The translations under genes and the position numbers were made by a program. 9,093 nt of DNA, taken from contig DPHE01000071.1 of assembly GCA_003521815.1 (NCBI GenBank), positions 34,982 to 44,074 on the forward strand. The letters run 5' to 3'. The notes under the pieces are model-generated. The model saw nothing but the letters and a program-made list of their open reading frames with translations. It ran no database searches and had not been told where the DNA came from. Below are positions 1 through 5,557 of this stretch, piece by piece. Source of the stretch: Colwellia sp. (GTDB lineage: Bacteria > Pseudomonadota > Gammaproteobacteria > Enterobacterales > Alteromonadaceae). Each line of letters begins with the position of its first letter. Within the stretch, counting starts at the first letter, position 1.

Positions 1-108
1 ATGCGCACTAAGCCTGAGTTTATGAAAATAACGTCAGCAGGTATGGGCGAGTCACATGTACACGACGTTACCATCACTAAAGAAGCGCCAAATTATCGTA
101 CAGGCTAG
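1..108 (+). CDS. guaB: IMP dehydrogenase, C-terminal end (partial)
   Basis: This is the last 35 codons of guaB; the 5' part lies before the window. The frame is open from base 1 to the TAG at 106-108. The peptide contains the GESHVHDVTITKEAPNYR segment, the typical C-terminus of bacterial IMP dehydrogenase. The enzyme oxidises IMP to XMP with NAD in the cytosol, the first committed step of GMP synthesis, and the product is the substrate of the GuaA encoded next. The guaB-guaA order is the usual one in gammaproteobacteria and marks this end of the window as chromosomal core. Confidence 0.93.
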   Translation: MRTKPEFMKITSAGMGESHVHDVTITKEAPNYRTG

Positions 109-141
109 TTTTACTTTGTAGATTTGACGATAACGGAATCA

Positions 142-196
142 GAAGTGCTCATTGACTAGCGTCAACTCCGCGCTTCTTCTTTGTTCTCGAACAAAG
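142..196 (+). other. Hairpin cluster after guaB, possible terminator
   Basis: Just after guaB there is a two-part stem: GAAGTGC (142-148) pairs with GCGCTTC (170-176, one G-T pair), enclosing TTGAC (152-156) and GTCAA (161-165). It is followed at once by CTTTGTT-CTCG-AACAAAG (179-196). The T-rich bases after the first stem could make it a guaB terminator, but the U-tract is interrupted, so function is uncertain. Confidence 0.4.
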
Positions 197-215
197 CTAC
201 TTTGTAAAACATTCA

Positions 216-238
216 ATCTCTTTATTAATGTAAGAGAT
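216..238 (+). other. Hairpin in guaB-guaA intergenic region
   Basis: ATCTCTT (216-222) and AAGAGAT (232-238) form a perfect 7-bp stem with a 9-base loop, only 15 bases before the terminator-like hairpin at 254-283. It has no following T-run on the plus strand. It may be part of a leader structure before guaA or be fortuitous. Confidence 0.3.
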
Positions 239-253
239 AAAAAATTCAATTAG

Positions 254-288
254 GCTGAGTTTATCACAATAGGGATACTCAGCTTTTT
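254..288 (+). terminator. Intrinsic terminator between guaB and guaA
   Basis: GCTGAGT (254-260) pairs with ACTCAGC (277-283), with a possible inner ATC/GAT extension, and is followed directly by five T (284-288). This is the classic shape of a rho-independent terminator on the plus strand, 50 bases before the guaA start. It implies that guaA has its own promoter after it, or that read-through into guaA is attenuated. Confidence 0.7.
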
Positions 289-338
289 ACTTAAGATACA
301 CCGCTCTAAATTAATGAGCCGTTAAAATGAGAAACACC

Positions 339-1916
339 ATGAGTAAAGACATTCATGATCACCGCATACTGATATTAGATTTTGGTTCACAATACACTCA
401 GCTTATTGCTCGTCGTGTGCGTGAAATTGGCGTTTACTGTGAACTTTGGTCATGGGATGTGACTGAAGCACAAATTAAAGAATTTAATCCGACAGGCATT
501 ATTCTTGCCGGTGGCCCTGAATCAGTAACAGCAGACAATTCACCGCGTGCGCCAGAATATGTGTTCACCGCTGGTGTTCCTGTATTAGGTATCTGTTATG
601 GCATGCAAACTATGGCTGAACAGCTTGGCGGCGGCGTTGAAAGCTCTGACCATAAAGAATTTGGCTATGCTGCGGTTGAGTTAATTGCTAAATCGGCGTT
701 ATTTAACAATGTTGAAGATAGCATTGGTGATAATGGTAATGGTTTACTAGACGTTTGGATGAGTCACGGCGACAAAGTGTCTGCTATCCCTGAAGGCTTT
801 GTTACCGTGGGACAGACAGCCAGTTGTGCGTATGGCGCAATGGCTAACGAAGATAAACAATTCTACGGCGTACAATTTCATCCTGAAGTAACGCACACTA
901 AGCAAGGTTTACGTATTTTAGAAAACTTTGTGGTTGAAATTTGTCAGTGTGAAAAATTATGGACTTCAGCATCAATCATTGATGATGCAATCGCTAAAAT
1001 GAAAGCACAAGTCGGTGACGATGAAGTCATTTTAGGTCTTTCAGGTGGTGTAGATTCATCCGTTGTTGCGATGTTATTACATCGCGCAATTGGCGATAAA
1101 CTCACCTGTGTATTTGTTGATAACGGTTTACTTCGTTTAAACGAAGGCCAGCAAGTCATGGATATGTTTGGTGACCACTTTGGTTTAAACATCATTAAAA
1201 TTGAAGCGGAAGATAGATTCTTAGATCGTTTAGCCGGTGAGAGTGAGCCAGAAGCCAAACGTAAAATTATTGGCAATGTCTTTATTGACGTTTTCGAAGA
1301 AGAATCGAACAAGCTTGATAATGCAAAATGGTTAGCACAAGGCACGATCTACCCTGACGTGATTGAATCAGCTGCGTCTGCAACTGGTAAAGCCCATGTA
1401 ATTAAATCCCATCATAACGTAGGTGGTTTACCTGATTACATGAAATTAGGTTTAGTTGAACCATTACGTGAATTATTTAAAGATGAAGTACGTAAAATTG
1501 GCTTAGAGCTAGGTTTACCCTACGACATGCTTTACCGTCATCCGTTCCCTGGACCGGGTTTAGGAGTGCGTATTTTAGGTGAAGTGAAAAAAGAATATGC
1601 TGACTTATTACGCCGTGCAGATGCTATTTTCATTGAAGAATTACACAAACATGATTTATACACTAAAGTAAGCCAAGCGTTTACCGTGTTTTTACCCGTA
1701 AAATCAGTAGGTGTTATGGGTGATGCGCGTAAATACGACTGGGTTGTATCATTACGTTGTGTTGAAACGATTGACTTTATGACTGCTCGTTGGTCACATT
1801 TACCGTATGATTTCTTAGGTTTGGTTTCAAACCGTATTATTAACGAAATCGATGGTATTTCAAGAGTTGTTTACGATATATCAGGTAAACCACCTGCGAC
1901 TATCGAGTGGGAATAA
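339..1916 (+). CDS. guaA: GMP synthase (glutamine-hydrolysing)
   Basis: GuaA converts XMP to GMP using ATP and ammonia from glutamine, in the cytosol, as a dimer. The 525-aa product matches the family's usual length. It carries the class-I glutamine amidotransferase domain (HRILILDFGSQYTQL near the N-terminus, nucleophile C86 in GICYGMQ, and the FHPEVTH His/Glu pair near 180), then the ATP pyrophosphatase domain with the P-loop LSGGVDSS near 235, and the C-terminal dimerisation domain ending in PPATIEWE. ATG 339 (MSKDIHDHRIL) is preferred over the in-frame ATG at 327 because it aligns with the E. coli start MTENIHKHRIL and the GAG at 329-331 can then serve as part of a weak ribosome binding site. 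The gene is intact although its 3' end is the likely island insertion point, so the insertion restores the coding sequence. Confidence 0.97.
   Translation: MSKDIHDHRILILDFGSQYTQLIARRVREIGVYCELWSWDVTEAQIKEFNPTGIILAGGPESVTADNSPRAPEYVFTAGVPVLGICYGMQTMAEQLGGGVESSDHKEFGYAAVELIAKSALFNNVEDSIGDNGNGLLDVWMSHGDKVSAIPEGFVTVGQTASCAYGAMANEDKQFYGVQFHPEVTHTKQGLRILENFVVEICQCEKLWTSASIIDDAIAKMKAQVGDDEVILGLSGGVDSSVVAMLLHRAIGDKLTCVFVDNGLLRLNEGQQVMDMFGDHFGLNIIKIEAEDRFLDRLAGESEPEAKRKIIGNVFIDVFEEESNKLDNAKWLAQGTIYPDVIESAASATGKAHVIKSHHNVGGLPDYMKLGLVEPLRELFKDEVRKIGLELGLPYDMLYRHPFPGPGLGVRILGEVKKEYADLLRRADAIFIEELHKHDLYTKVSQAFTVFLPVKSVGVMGDARKYDWVVSLRCVETIDFMTARWSHLPYDFLGLVSNRIINEIDGISRVVYDISGKPPATIEWE
1886..1916 (+). other. 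Probable attL: guaA 3' end used as integration site
   Basis: The end of guaA is followed within about 150 bases by an integrase gene pointing away from it. The 3' end of guaA is an established integration hotspot for genomic islands that carry tyrosine recombinases. The exact core cannot be defined here because the matching direct repeat (attR) was not found anywhere else in the window. The boundaries given are the last ten codons or so of guaA and are approximate. Confidence 0.45.
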
Positions 1917-1956
1917 GAGTCATATCATAAGTCATTGGTATTATTGTAGTTATTAT

Positions 1957-2037
1957 TTTCACACTCGTTTCACACTTCAATAAACCCCTTGTTTTAAAGG
2001 GGTTTTTGCTTTATAGTTTCACAGAATCTTTCACACT
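1957..2037 (+). repeat. Three TTTCACACT repeats upstream of the integrase
   Basis: TTTCACACT occurs exactly at 1957-1965, 1968-1976 and 2029-2037, with a variant TTTCACAGA at 2017-2025. The first two are spaced 11 bases apart, about one helical turn. Short direct repeats flanking the core site are typical arm-type binding sites of tyrosine recombinases; that role is inferred from position. Confidence 0.5.
1982..2007 (+). terminator. Intrinsic terminator after guaA
   Basis: AAACCCCTT (1982-1990) pairs with AAGGGGTTT (1997-2005) across a 6-base loop, and five T lie at 2003-2007. It lies 65 bases after the guaA stop and 62 before the integrase start. It should isolate the integrase from guaA read-through. 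Because the sequence is nearly self-complementary with A-runs on the left side, it may act in both directions. Confidence 0.85.
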
Positions 2038-2069
2038 AGAGAGACGATTGTCTTTCATAAGGTACATCT

Positions 2070-3317
2070 GTGTCTGTAAACAAAAAAACTGATAACCATT
2101 GGATCCTAGGGGAACGCGGTGAGATCTATCGTATGCCCCGTAATGGTCATATCTATCAGTGTCGGGTTTGGTTACCTACAGAAAAAAAATACCTTCGTCG
2201 TTCCTTGAAAACTACAGATTACGAAACTGCCATCATTCGTGGTGAGAAACTGATTCTTGAGACCCACAGTGATATCGCTTCAGGTAGAAAGTTGTTTGGT
2301 ATTACTTTAGAAGAATTGGTGGATCATTATATTAATTGGAGAACAAAAGACGTTGGTGTAGAAGGAGGTATTACTAAGGCACGACTAGGAACTATTAAAT
2401 CCCAATGTCGCGCTTTGTTGCGAACTAAGTCTCCGAAATTAAGAGTTGCAGAGTTAGATAAAAACTCATTCTATGATTGGATACATATGCGTCGGTTGGA
2501 TAATCCGACCATCAGTCTCGTGACTATTCGCAATGAAACTGCGACGATAGGTCAAATATTTTCGTTCGCTTATCGTGAAGGATTGAGTCACTTCCCAAAG
2601 ATGCTCTTCCGTGAAATAAAAATATCTAAAGGTGATATAGGTAAAAGAGATATCTTTGATAAAGAGAAGGGTGAATACGACAAACTTACCTCGTTTTTGC
2701 GCAGTTATGTAAGTAAGAAGGAATGCCCTGACCCAGAGGAAAGATTGGAACGCAATAAGATAAGAGACTATATATACACCCTGTCTAACACTTGTATGAG
2801 AACGGGTGAACTTCGTCAAATGACTTGGAATGATGTTTTAGGTTACCGAGATGAGGTAGATGAGACAGGTAGAAAAGTCTGCCTCGTGAAACTACGAATA
2901 AGGAAGGAAACATCCAAAGTTCGTAATGAACGAACTATTATTGTTCGGGGTGGAGACTACATCAAAAGATTGCGTTCTTATTCTCCTTACACTGAACCCG
3001 ATAACTTGTTATTCACCAACAAAACTGGAACTCTTCAGTTAGGAACTAGGGAACTCTATAAACATTGGGATGCGATTATGCGAGGTATAGATATTCCCGA
3101 CTATAGTGAAAGGAAGTTGTCTTACTACTCGCTAAGACACTTTGGTATCACTATGAGGATGGATGCTGGCGTTCCTATTGCAGATGTTGCTTATATATCT
3201 GGTACTTCTTCCACCCATATAGAAAATCACTATCGTCATATCCAAGACGATATGATGGTTAGAGGTGCTACTAGGAACATTACCCAGTCTATTGAGGGTC
3301 GTTTTCAACCTGACTAA
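2070..3317 (+). CDS. Tyrosine recombinase (island integrase)
   Basis: This 415-aa protein is a site-specific integrase that probably inserts and excises the island at guaA. The C-terminal catalytic domain shows R244 in NTCMRTGELRQ, a lysine of the beta-hairpin (K279 or K283), then YYSLRHFGIT with R356, and the nucleophile Y388 in ENHYRH. Two usual histidines are replaced: the HxxR first position is Y353, and the GH box reads GTSS with T379. Both substitutions resemble a recognised integrase subgroup with GTS...HYGH endings, so I do not read them as inactivation. The N-terminal 70-190 region would hold the core-binding domain. The start is GTG 2070, with AAGGT six bases upstream (2059-2063). 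The upstream repeats and the guaA junction support its role. Confidence 0.92.
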   Translation: MSVNKKTDNHWILGERGEIYRMPRNGHIYQCRVWLPTEKKYLRRSLKTTDYETAIIRGEKLILETHSDIASGRKLFGITLEELVDHYINWRTKDVGVEGGITKARLGTIKSQCRALLRTKSPKLRVAELDKNSFYDWIHMRRLDNPTISLVTIRNETATIGQIFSFAYREGLSHFPKMLFREIKISKGDIGKRDIFDKEKGEYDKLTSFLRSYVSKKECPDPEERLERNKIRDYIYTLSNTCMRTGELRQMTWNDVLGYRDEVDETGRKVCLVKLRIRKETSKVRNERTIIVRGGDYIKRLRSYSPYTEPDNLLFTNKTGTLQLGTRELYKHWDAIMRGIDIPDYSERKLSYYSLRHFGITMRMDAGVPIADVAYISGTSSTHIENHYRHIQDDMMVRGATRNITQSIEGRFQPD

Positions 3318-3474
3318 TTAAGTCTGTCACGCCATCAATATCACGCAATGTTGCACGATCAATTTTAAATGTGCGTAGTACTAATTTATCCAGTTTATCA
3401 TCTGTCAGGTTGTGATGTTCCAAACGGAACTCTGCAACCATCTTTATTAGTTCATCATAGGTTTTATGTTTCAT
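3289..3474 (-). CDS. 61-aa hypothetical protein downstream of serine recombinase
   Basis: I do not recognise this small protein (starts MKHKTYDELIKMVAEF). It is charged, predicted mostly helical, with no membrane segment. It starts 30 bases after the stop of the serine recombinase on the same strand, so the two are likely co-transcribed. GAGGGC at 3488-3483 is a weak ribosome binding site, about ten bases from the ATG. Its last nine codons lie antisense to the end of the integrase gene (29-bp convergent overlap), which is unusual and slightly lowers confidence. It might be a recombinase accessory factor, but nothing in the sequence proves it. Confidence 0.55.
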   Translation of the reverse strand: MKHKTYDELIKMVAEFRLEHHNLTDDKLDKLVLRTFKIDRATLRDIDGVTDLISQVENDPQ

Positions 3475-3504
3475 ACTAACTTGCCCTCAATTTATAAATA
3501 GAGA

Positions 3505-4059
3505 CTAGACAACCTCCTGACTCCGATATCGGTAGACAGAAGCAACACCGATATTGAGTTCCTTCGCAATCATAGAAGGTTTCATACCTTGAAGATGAAG
3601 GGACTGGATGTCCTTCTCCAACCGTCTTGCGGTAGGAACACGACCTTTGTACTTTCCATCCGACTTTGCCTTCGCAATTCCTATCTTCTGACGTTCCAAC
3701 ATCATTTCCCGTTCCCATTGTGCAATGCCACCAAGAAGGGTGATTTGCAAACGTCCATTAGGGGTAGATGTATCAAGGTTTAGGTCAAGAATATGGAGTG
3801 ATGCACCTTTCTCTTCTAATTTTGAGATATGTTTCCAAAGGTCTGTAATAGACCTCGCAAATCTGTCCAACTTGGTTATGACTACTACATCTCCCTCCCT
3901 TGCGAAATCAATACAGGCAGTAAACTCGGGACGAGATTGAACTGATGACACCTTCTCAGAATATATCTTCTCGCACCCCTGAGATTTCAATCTCTCAATT
4001 TGGTCTTCCAAAGAGTATTGTTGTTCAATCGTACTTGTTCTAGCGTACCCAATCTTCAT
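3505..4059 (-). CDS. Serine recombinase, resolvase/invertase family
   Basis: This 184-aa protein has the full length of small serine recombinases such as Tn3-type resolvases and Hin/Gin invertases. The catalytic domain begins MKIGYARTST with nucleophile S9 and R7, continues with KLDRFARS (R66, R69 of the active-site arginine cluster), and runs into the long E helix around WEREMMLERQKIGIAKAK (115-132). The C-terminus from about 145 to 181 is a helix-turn-helix DNA-binding domain (MKPSMIAKELNIGVASVYRYR). It may resolve dimers, invert a segment or be a remnant of another transposon; no transposase lies nearby. Repeats just upstream (4067-4185) are a possible binding region. It likely forms an operon with the 61-aa gene downstream. 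Confidence 0.9.
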   Translation of the reverse strand: MKIGYARTSTIEQQYSLEDQIERLKSQGCEKIYSEKVSSVQSRPEFTACIDFAREGDVVVITKLDRFARSITDLWKHISKLEEKGASLHILDLNLDTSTPNGRLQITLLGGIAQWEREMMLERQKIGIAKAKSDGKYKGRVPTARRLEKDIQSLHLQGMKPSMIAKELNIGVASVYRYRSQEVV

Positions 4060-4066
4060 ATCTGTA

Positions 4067-4185
4067 TAACTCTATCTTTGAGGTCTAAGATGTTGTGATA
4101 TATCCCTATCAAAAAGGCAATACCTTTCTATTGATAGAGTTATTGAGTGAAGTATTCATCATCACTTGGGTAAGGTCTATTGATA
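4067..4185. repeat. Repeat region upstream of serine recombinase, possible res site
   Basis: TAACTCTATC (4067-4076) is repeated in inverse as GATAGAGTTA (4133-4142). CTATCAA (4106-4112) and TTGATAG (4131-4137) form a 32-bp imperfect palindrome, and TCTATTGATA is directly repeated at 4127-4136 and 4176-4185. Resolvase sites are usually groups of imperfect palindromes about 30 bp long next to the recombinase gene, which fits, but individual matches are short enough to occur by chance. Confidence 0.4.
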
Positions 4186-4222
4186 AGATTTGAGACATTA
4201 CTAATACTAAAACCTTATTTTC

Positions 4223-4444
4223 CTAATCGGGTGCGTCCAAACTTCCTTGTGAGATATTGAACATTAGTTCATCTGCTTGTTTGAAGTATCTGGAGACATA
4301 TCCTTGTACTCGTCGTTTTAGGAGACGAGTAAGATAAAGTTCATCACTTGCTTGTTCTACATCGTAACTCTGTCCACGTTTAAAGTAAGGTTTAGATGCT
4401 TTGCACTCAAATAGTCGGTTTTTCTGTAGGTAAACTTTTTTCAA
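4223..4444 (-). CDS. 73-aa hypothetical protein
   Basis: I do not recognise this protein. It is basic and helical-looking, with segments SDELYLTRLLKRRVQGYVS and RYFKQADELMF, and its codons (GAT, CGT, GAA) resemble those of neighbouring island genes, which argues for real coding. The only usual start is TTG 4444, with a TGA nine bases upstream in frame and no clear ribosome binding site, so initiation is doubtful. A near-palindrome CATATAT-ATAG-ATATATG (4481-4498) and an AACCA/TGGTT hairpin (4460-4474) lie in its presumed leader. It could be a regulatory or DNA-binding small protein, but this is a guess from charge only. Confidence 0.42.
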   Translation of the reverse strand: MKKVYLQKNRLFECKASKPYFKRGQSYDVEQASDELYLTRLLKRRVQGYVSRYFKQADELMFNISQGSLDAPD

Positions 4445-4480
4445 CTTATTTCATATTTTAACCATTTCTTGGTTCTAAAA

Positions 4481-4498
4481 CATATATATAGATATATG
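4481..4498. promoter_or_regulatory. AT-rich near-palindrome, possible divergent promoter
   Basis: CATATAT (4481-4487) and ATATATG (4492-4498) flank a 4-base centre. It lies between the leftward 73-aa ORF and the GC-elevated non-coding stretch starting near 4500, and could supply -10 elements in either direction. No convincing -35 was found. Confidence 0.3.
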
Positions 4499-4499
4499 A

Positions 4500-4822
4500 G
4501 TTTAACAATAGTTGTGACGTGCGTAACGAAGGTCAGTTCTGTCTGACCCAATCGGCACCAACCATCCCATCACATCAGGGATAACTCGCAGATGTAAAGT
4601 GAGAGGGCAATGTTTGTACGATTCGCAACCCTTATTGAGTCCAGGTGCTTCCCTAGTCGGTATCTGGAACAACCGTCATCCTTCATAGGGGTGAAAAGTG
4701 ATTAAAAGGCGACCATTGACCTGCCTAATCCTCTAAAGAGGTTTCACTGACTAAGGGGTGTTTGGAAACTTCAGATTCAACTGGTAAAAGACACACTTCA
4801 TTTTGCTGGTGAAGTGTGTCTG
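4500..4822. ncRNA. Candidate structured RNA or cis-acting region
   Basis: No credible gene covers this stretch: the longest open frame (4527-4691) lacks a usual start. GC is about 50% from 4531 to 4680 by direct count (75/150), well above the surrounding AT-rich island. It contains several perfect inverted repeats: GGTCAG/CTGACC (4531-4536, 4543-4548), ATCCC/GGGAT (4564-4568, 4578-4582), CCTCTAAAGAGG (4730-4741) and a 12-bp stem at 4789-4821. Elevated GC with many stems and no ORF in an AT-rich setting is typical of a structured RNA, but a replication origin, packaging site or old gene remnant would look similar. Searching by eye for tRNA, tmRNA, RNase P or self-splicing intron hallmarks gave nothing. 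Strand is not established. Confidence 0.35.
4789..4821 (-). terminator. Perfect 12-bp stem-loop, terminator-like leftward
   Basis: AGACACACTTCA (4789-4800) and TGAAGTGTGTCT (4810-4821) pair perfectly over 12 bp with a 9-base loop. On the minus strand the stem runs into TCTTTTACC, a short T-run; on the plus strand there is none. It could therefore terminate a leftward transcript or be the 3' stem of an RNA. No leftward gene immediately to the right explains it. Confidence 0.4.
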
Positions 4823-4853
4823 TTGCTTAGGTTCAACAGAATTTACTGATTAT

Positions 4854-4876
4854 TTGATTAGGTCATTTCTAATCAA
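4854..4876. promoter_or_regulatory. Operator-like inverted repeat
   Basis: TTGATTAG (4854-4861) and CTAATCAA (4869-4876) form a perfect 8-bp inverted repeat with a 7-base spacer. GATTAG recurs at 4895-4900. The position, 33 bases before the first of two tiny rightward ORFs, would suit a dimeric regulator, but no promoter elements are clear. Confidence 0.3.
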
Positions 4877-4909
4877 GAAATCATCTAGATATTAGATTAG
4901 AAAGATTTT

Positions 4910-4957
4910 ATGGGATCAAAGAATGAAATTAACGTTAAAATCAAAGGCAATATTTAA
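4910..4957 (+). CDS. Possible 15-codon leader ORF
   Basis: ATG 4910 opens a 15-codon frame (MGSKNEINVKIKGNI) whose TAA at 4955-4957 shares its last base with the ATG of the next ORF. A TAATG junction is typical of translational coupling, which is the only reason to list it. Ribosome binding signal is weak (AGAAAG upstream). It may be meaningless. Confidence 0.2.
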   Translation: MGSKNEINVKIKGNI

Positions 4958-5139
4958 TGTTATTCAACAGATACGAGAACAGGATCATAAAACCCACTAA
5001 AGTTTCTCTCTTAAAAAGTATCAAAGACAGTAATCCTAATAAAATATTTGTAATTGAACCGGTTGATAAAATTAATATTAAATATGAATTGGATAAACTC
5101 GTGAGAAATGGATATGAAGTAAGTATGAAATATAAATAA
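4957..5139 (+). CDS. 60-aa hypothetical protein
   Basis: I do not recognise this lysine-rich, AT-rich product. It contains KIFVIEPVDKINIKYELDK followed by LVRNGYEVSMKYK, which could form a strand-helix-strand unit. It begins at ATG 4957, overlapping by one base the stop of a 15-codon ORF upstream. No good independent ribosome binding site is visible. The reading frame is short enough to arise by chance in AT-rich DNA, so it is only a candidate. It sits alone between the hairpin-rich stretch and a decayed leftward gene. Confidence 0.3.
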   Translation: MLFNRYENRIIKPTKVSLLKSIKDSNPNKIFVIEPVDKINIKYELDKLVRNGYEVSMKYK

Positions 5140-5171
5140 AAATCACTAGTAACTGATTAACTGATTAATAT

Positions 5172-5533
5172 TTATGTAACTAACAGAATGATTTTAACGT
5201 TTCTGTTCTTTGATGAAAGATCATACAACGAAGTACATATATTATCTGATGTGATGAAATTGTTAAAACTATCAACACTGTAACCAGAGTAGACTAAACT
5301 ATTTATTGTGTTTATTTTACTTATTATAGATTCAAGATCATATCGGTTTGTTGATTAGTCCTTTCATTTAAAAGAACATCAGTAGTCATAATGCTTGTGA
5401 TTGCACTGTTCTGTACGTGCAGGGATATAAGACCATCACAAAGATCTTGTCTGTGGGTGCAGGCACTGTATAGTAAGGTCATAGACGAACAATCGGCATA
5501 GTCTGTACGTCTCCCTATTAATATATGAATCAA
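5172..5533 (-). pseudogene. Decayed relative of the 112-aa gene, frameshifted
   Basis: The leftward frame from 5533 (TTG) or 5482 (ATG) to TAA 5324 ends in LLNERTNQQTDMILNL. Forty residues align without gaps to residues 72-111 of the 112-aa protein at 6517-6855, with 17 identities including CD, AIT and NERTN. The N-terminal two thirds of that protein are missing. Just before the stop the DNA matches the 31-aa gene at 6852-6947, but with two extra bases, so the matching frame (DLESIIS and onward) is lost; that frame stays open to TAA 5172-5174. The simplest reading is a truncated, frameshifted copy of part of the 6.5-6.9 kb cassette. A short functional paralogue ending at 5324 is possible but less likely. 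Confidence 0.5.
5319..5352. repeat. Dispersed direct repeat, copy 1
   Basis: Bases 5319-5341 are identical over 23 bp to 6900-6922, and GGTTTGTT (5345-5352) also matches 6924-6931; the two copies differ by a 2-base indel between these blocks. Exact identity over this length is not expected by chance and indicates duplication or a shared functional site. Confidence 0.8.
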
Positions 5534-5534
5534 C

Positions 5535-5540
5535 TATAAT
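5535..5540 (+). promoter_or_regulatory. -10 element before the nuclease gene
   Basis: A perfect TATAAT lies 17 bases before ATG 5558. No good -35 hexamer is found 16-18 bases further upstream, so this is a weak or activator-dependent promoter candidate. Confidence 0.35.
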
Positions 5541-5557
5541 GATTCGAGTAGAATGAT

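Noticed and set aside
327..338. Upstream in-frame ATG of guaA adding four residues
   Set aside because: The family start aligns with ATG 339, and the upstream codons overlap the only ribosome binding signal.
944..1345. 133-codon open frame antisense to guaA
   Set aside because: It is fully inside a conserved gene, is serine-rich as expected of a mirror frame, and has no gene-like motifs.
2466..2819. 117-codon open frame antisense to the integrase
   Set aside because: Entirely within the integrase and without recognisable motifs or a ribosome binding site.
3476..3940. Open frames in other phases over the serine recombinase
   Set aside because: They overlap a complete recombinase with intact catalytic residues and look like shadows.
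4500..4860. tRNA, tmRNA, RNase P or self-splicing intron in the hairpin-rich stretch
   Set aside because: No cloverleaf with a T-arm motif and no hallmark core sequences of these RNAs could be found by eye on either strand.
5246..5262. CTGATG followed by GAAA, resembling a hammerhead ribozyme core
   Set aside because: The core needs CTGATGA and a stem before GAAA; here the seventh base is T and no stem is present.
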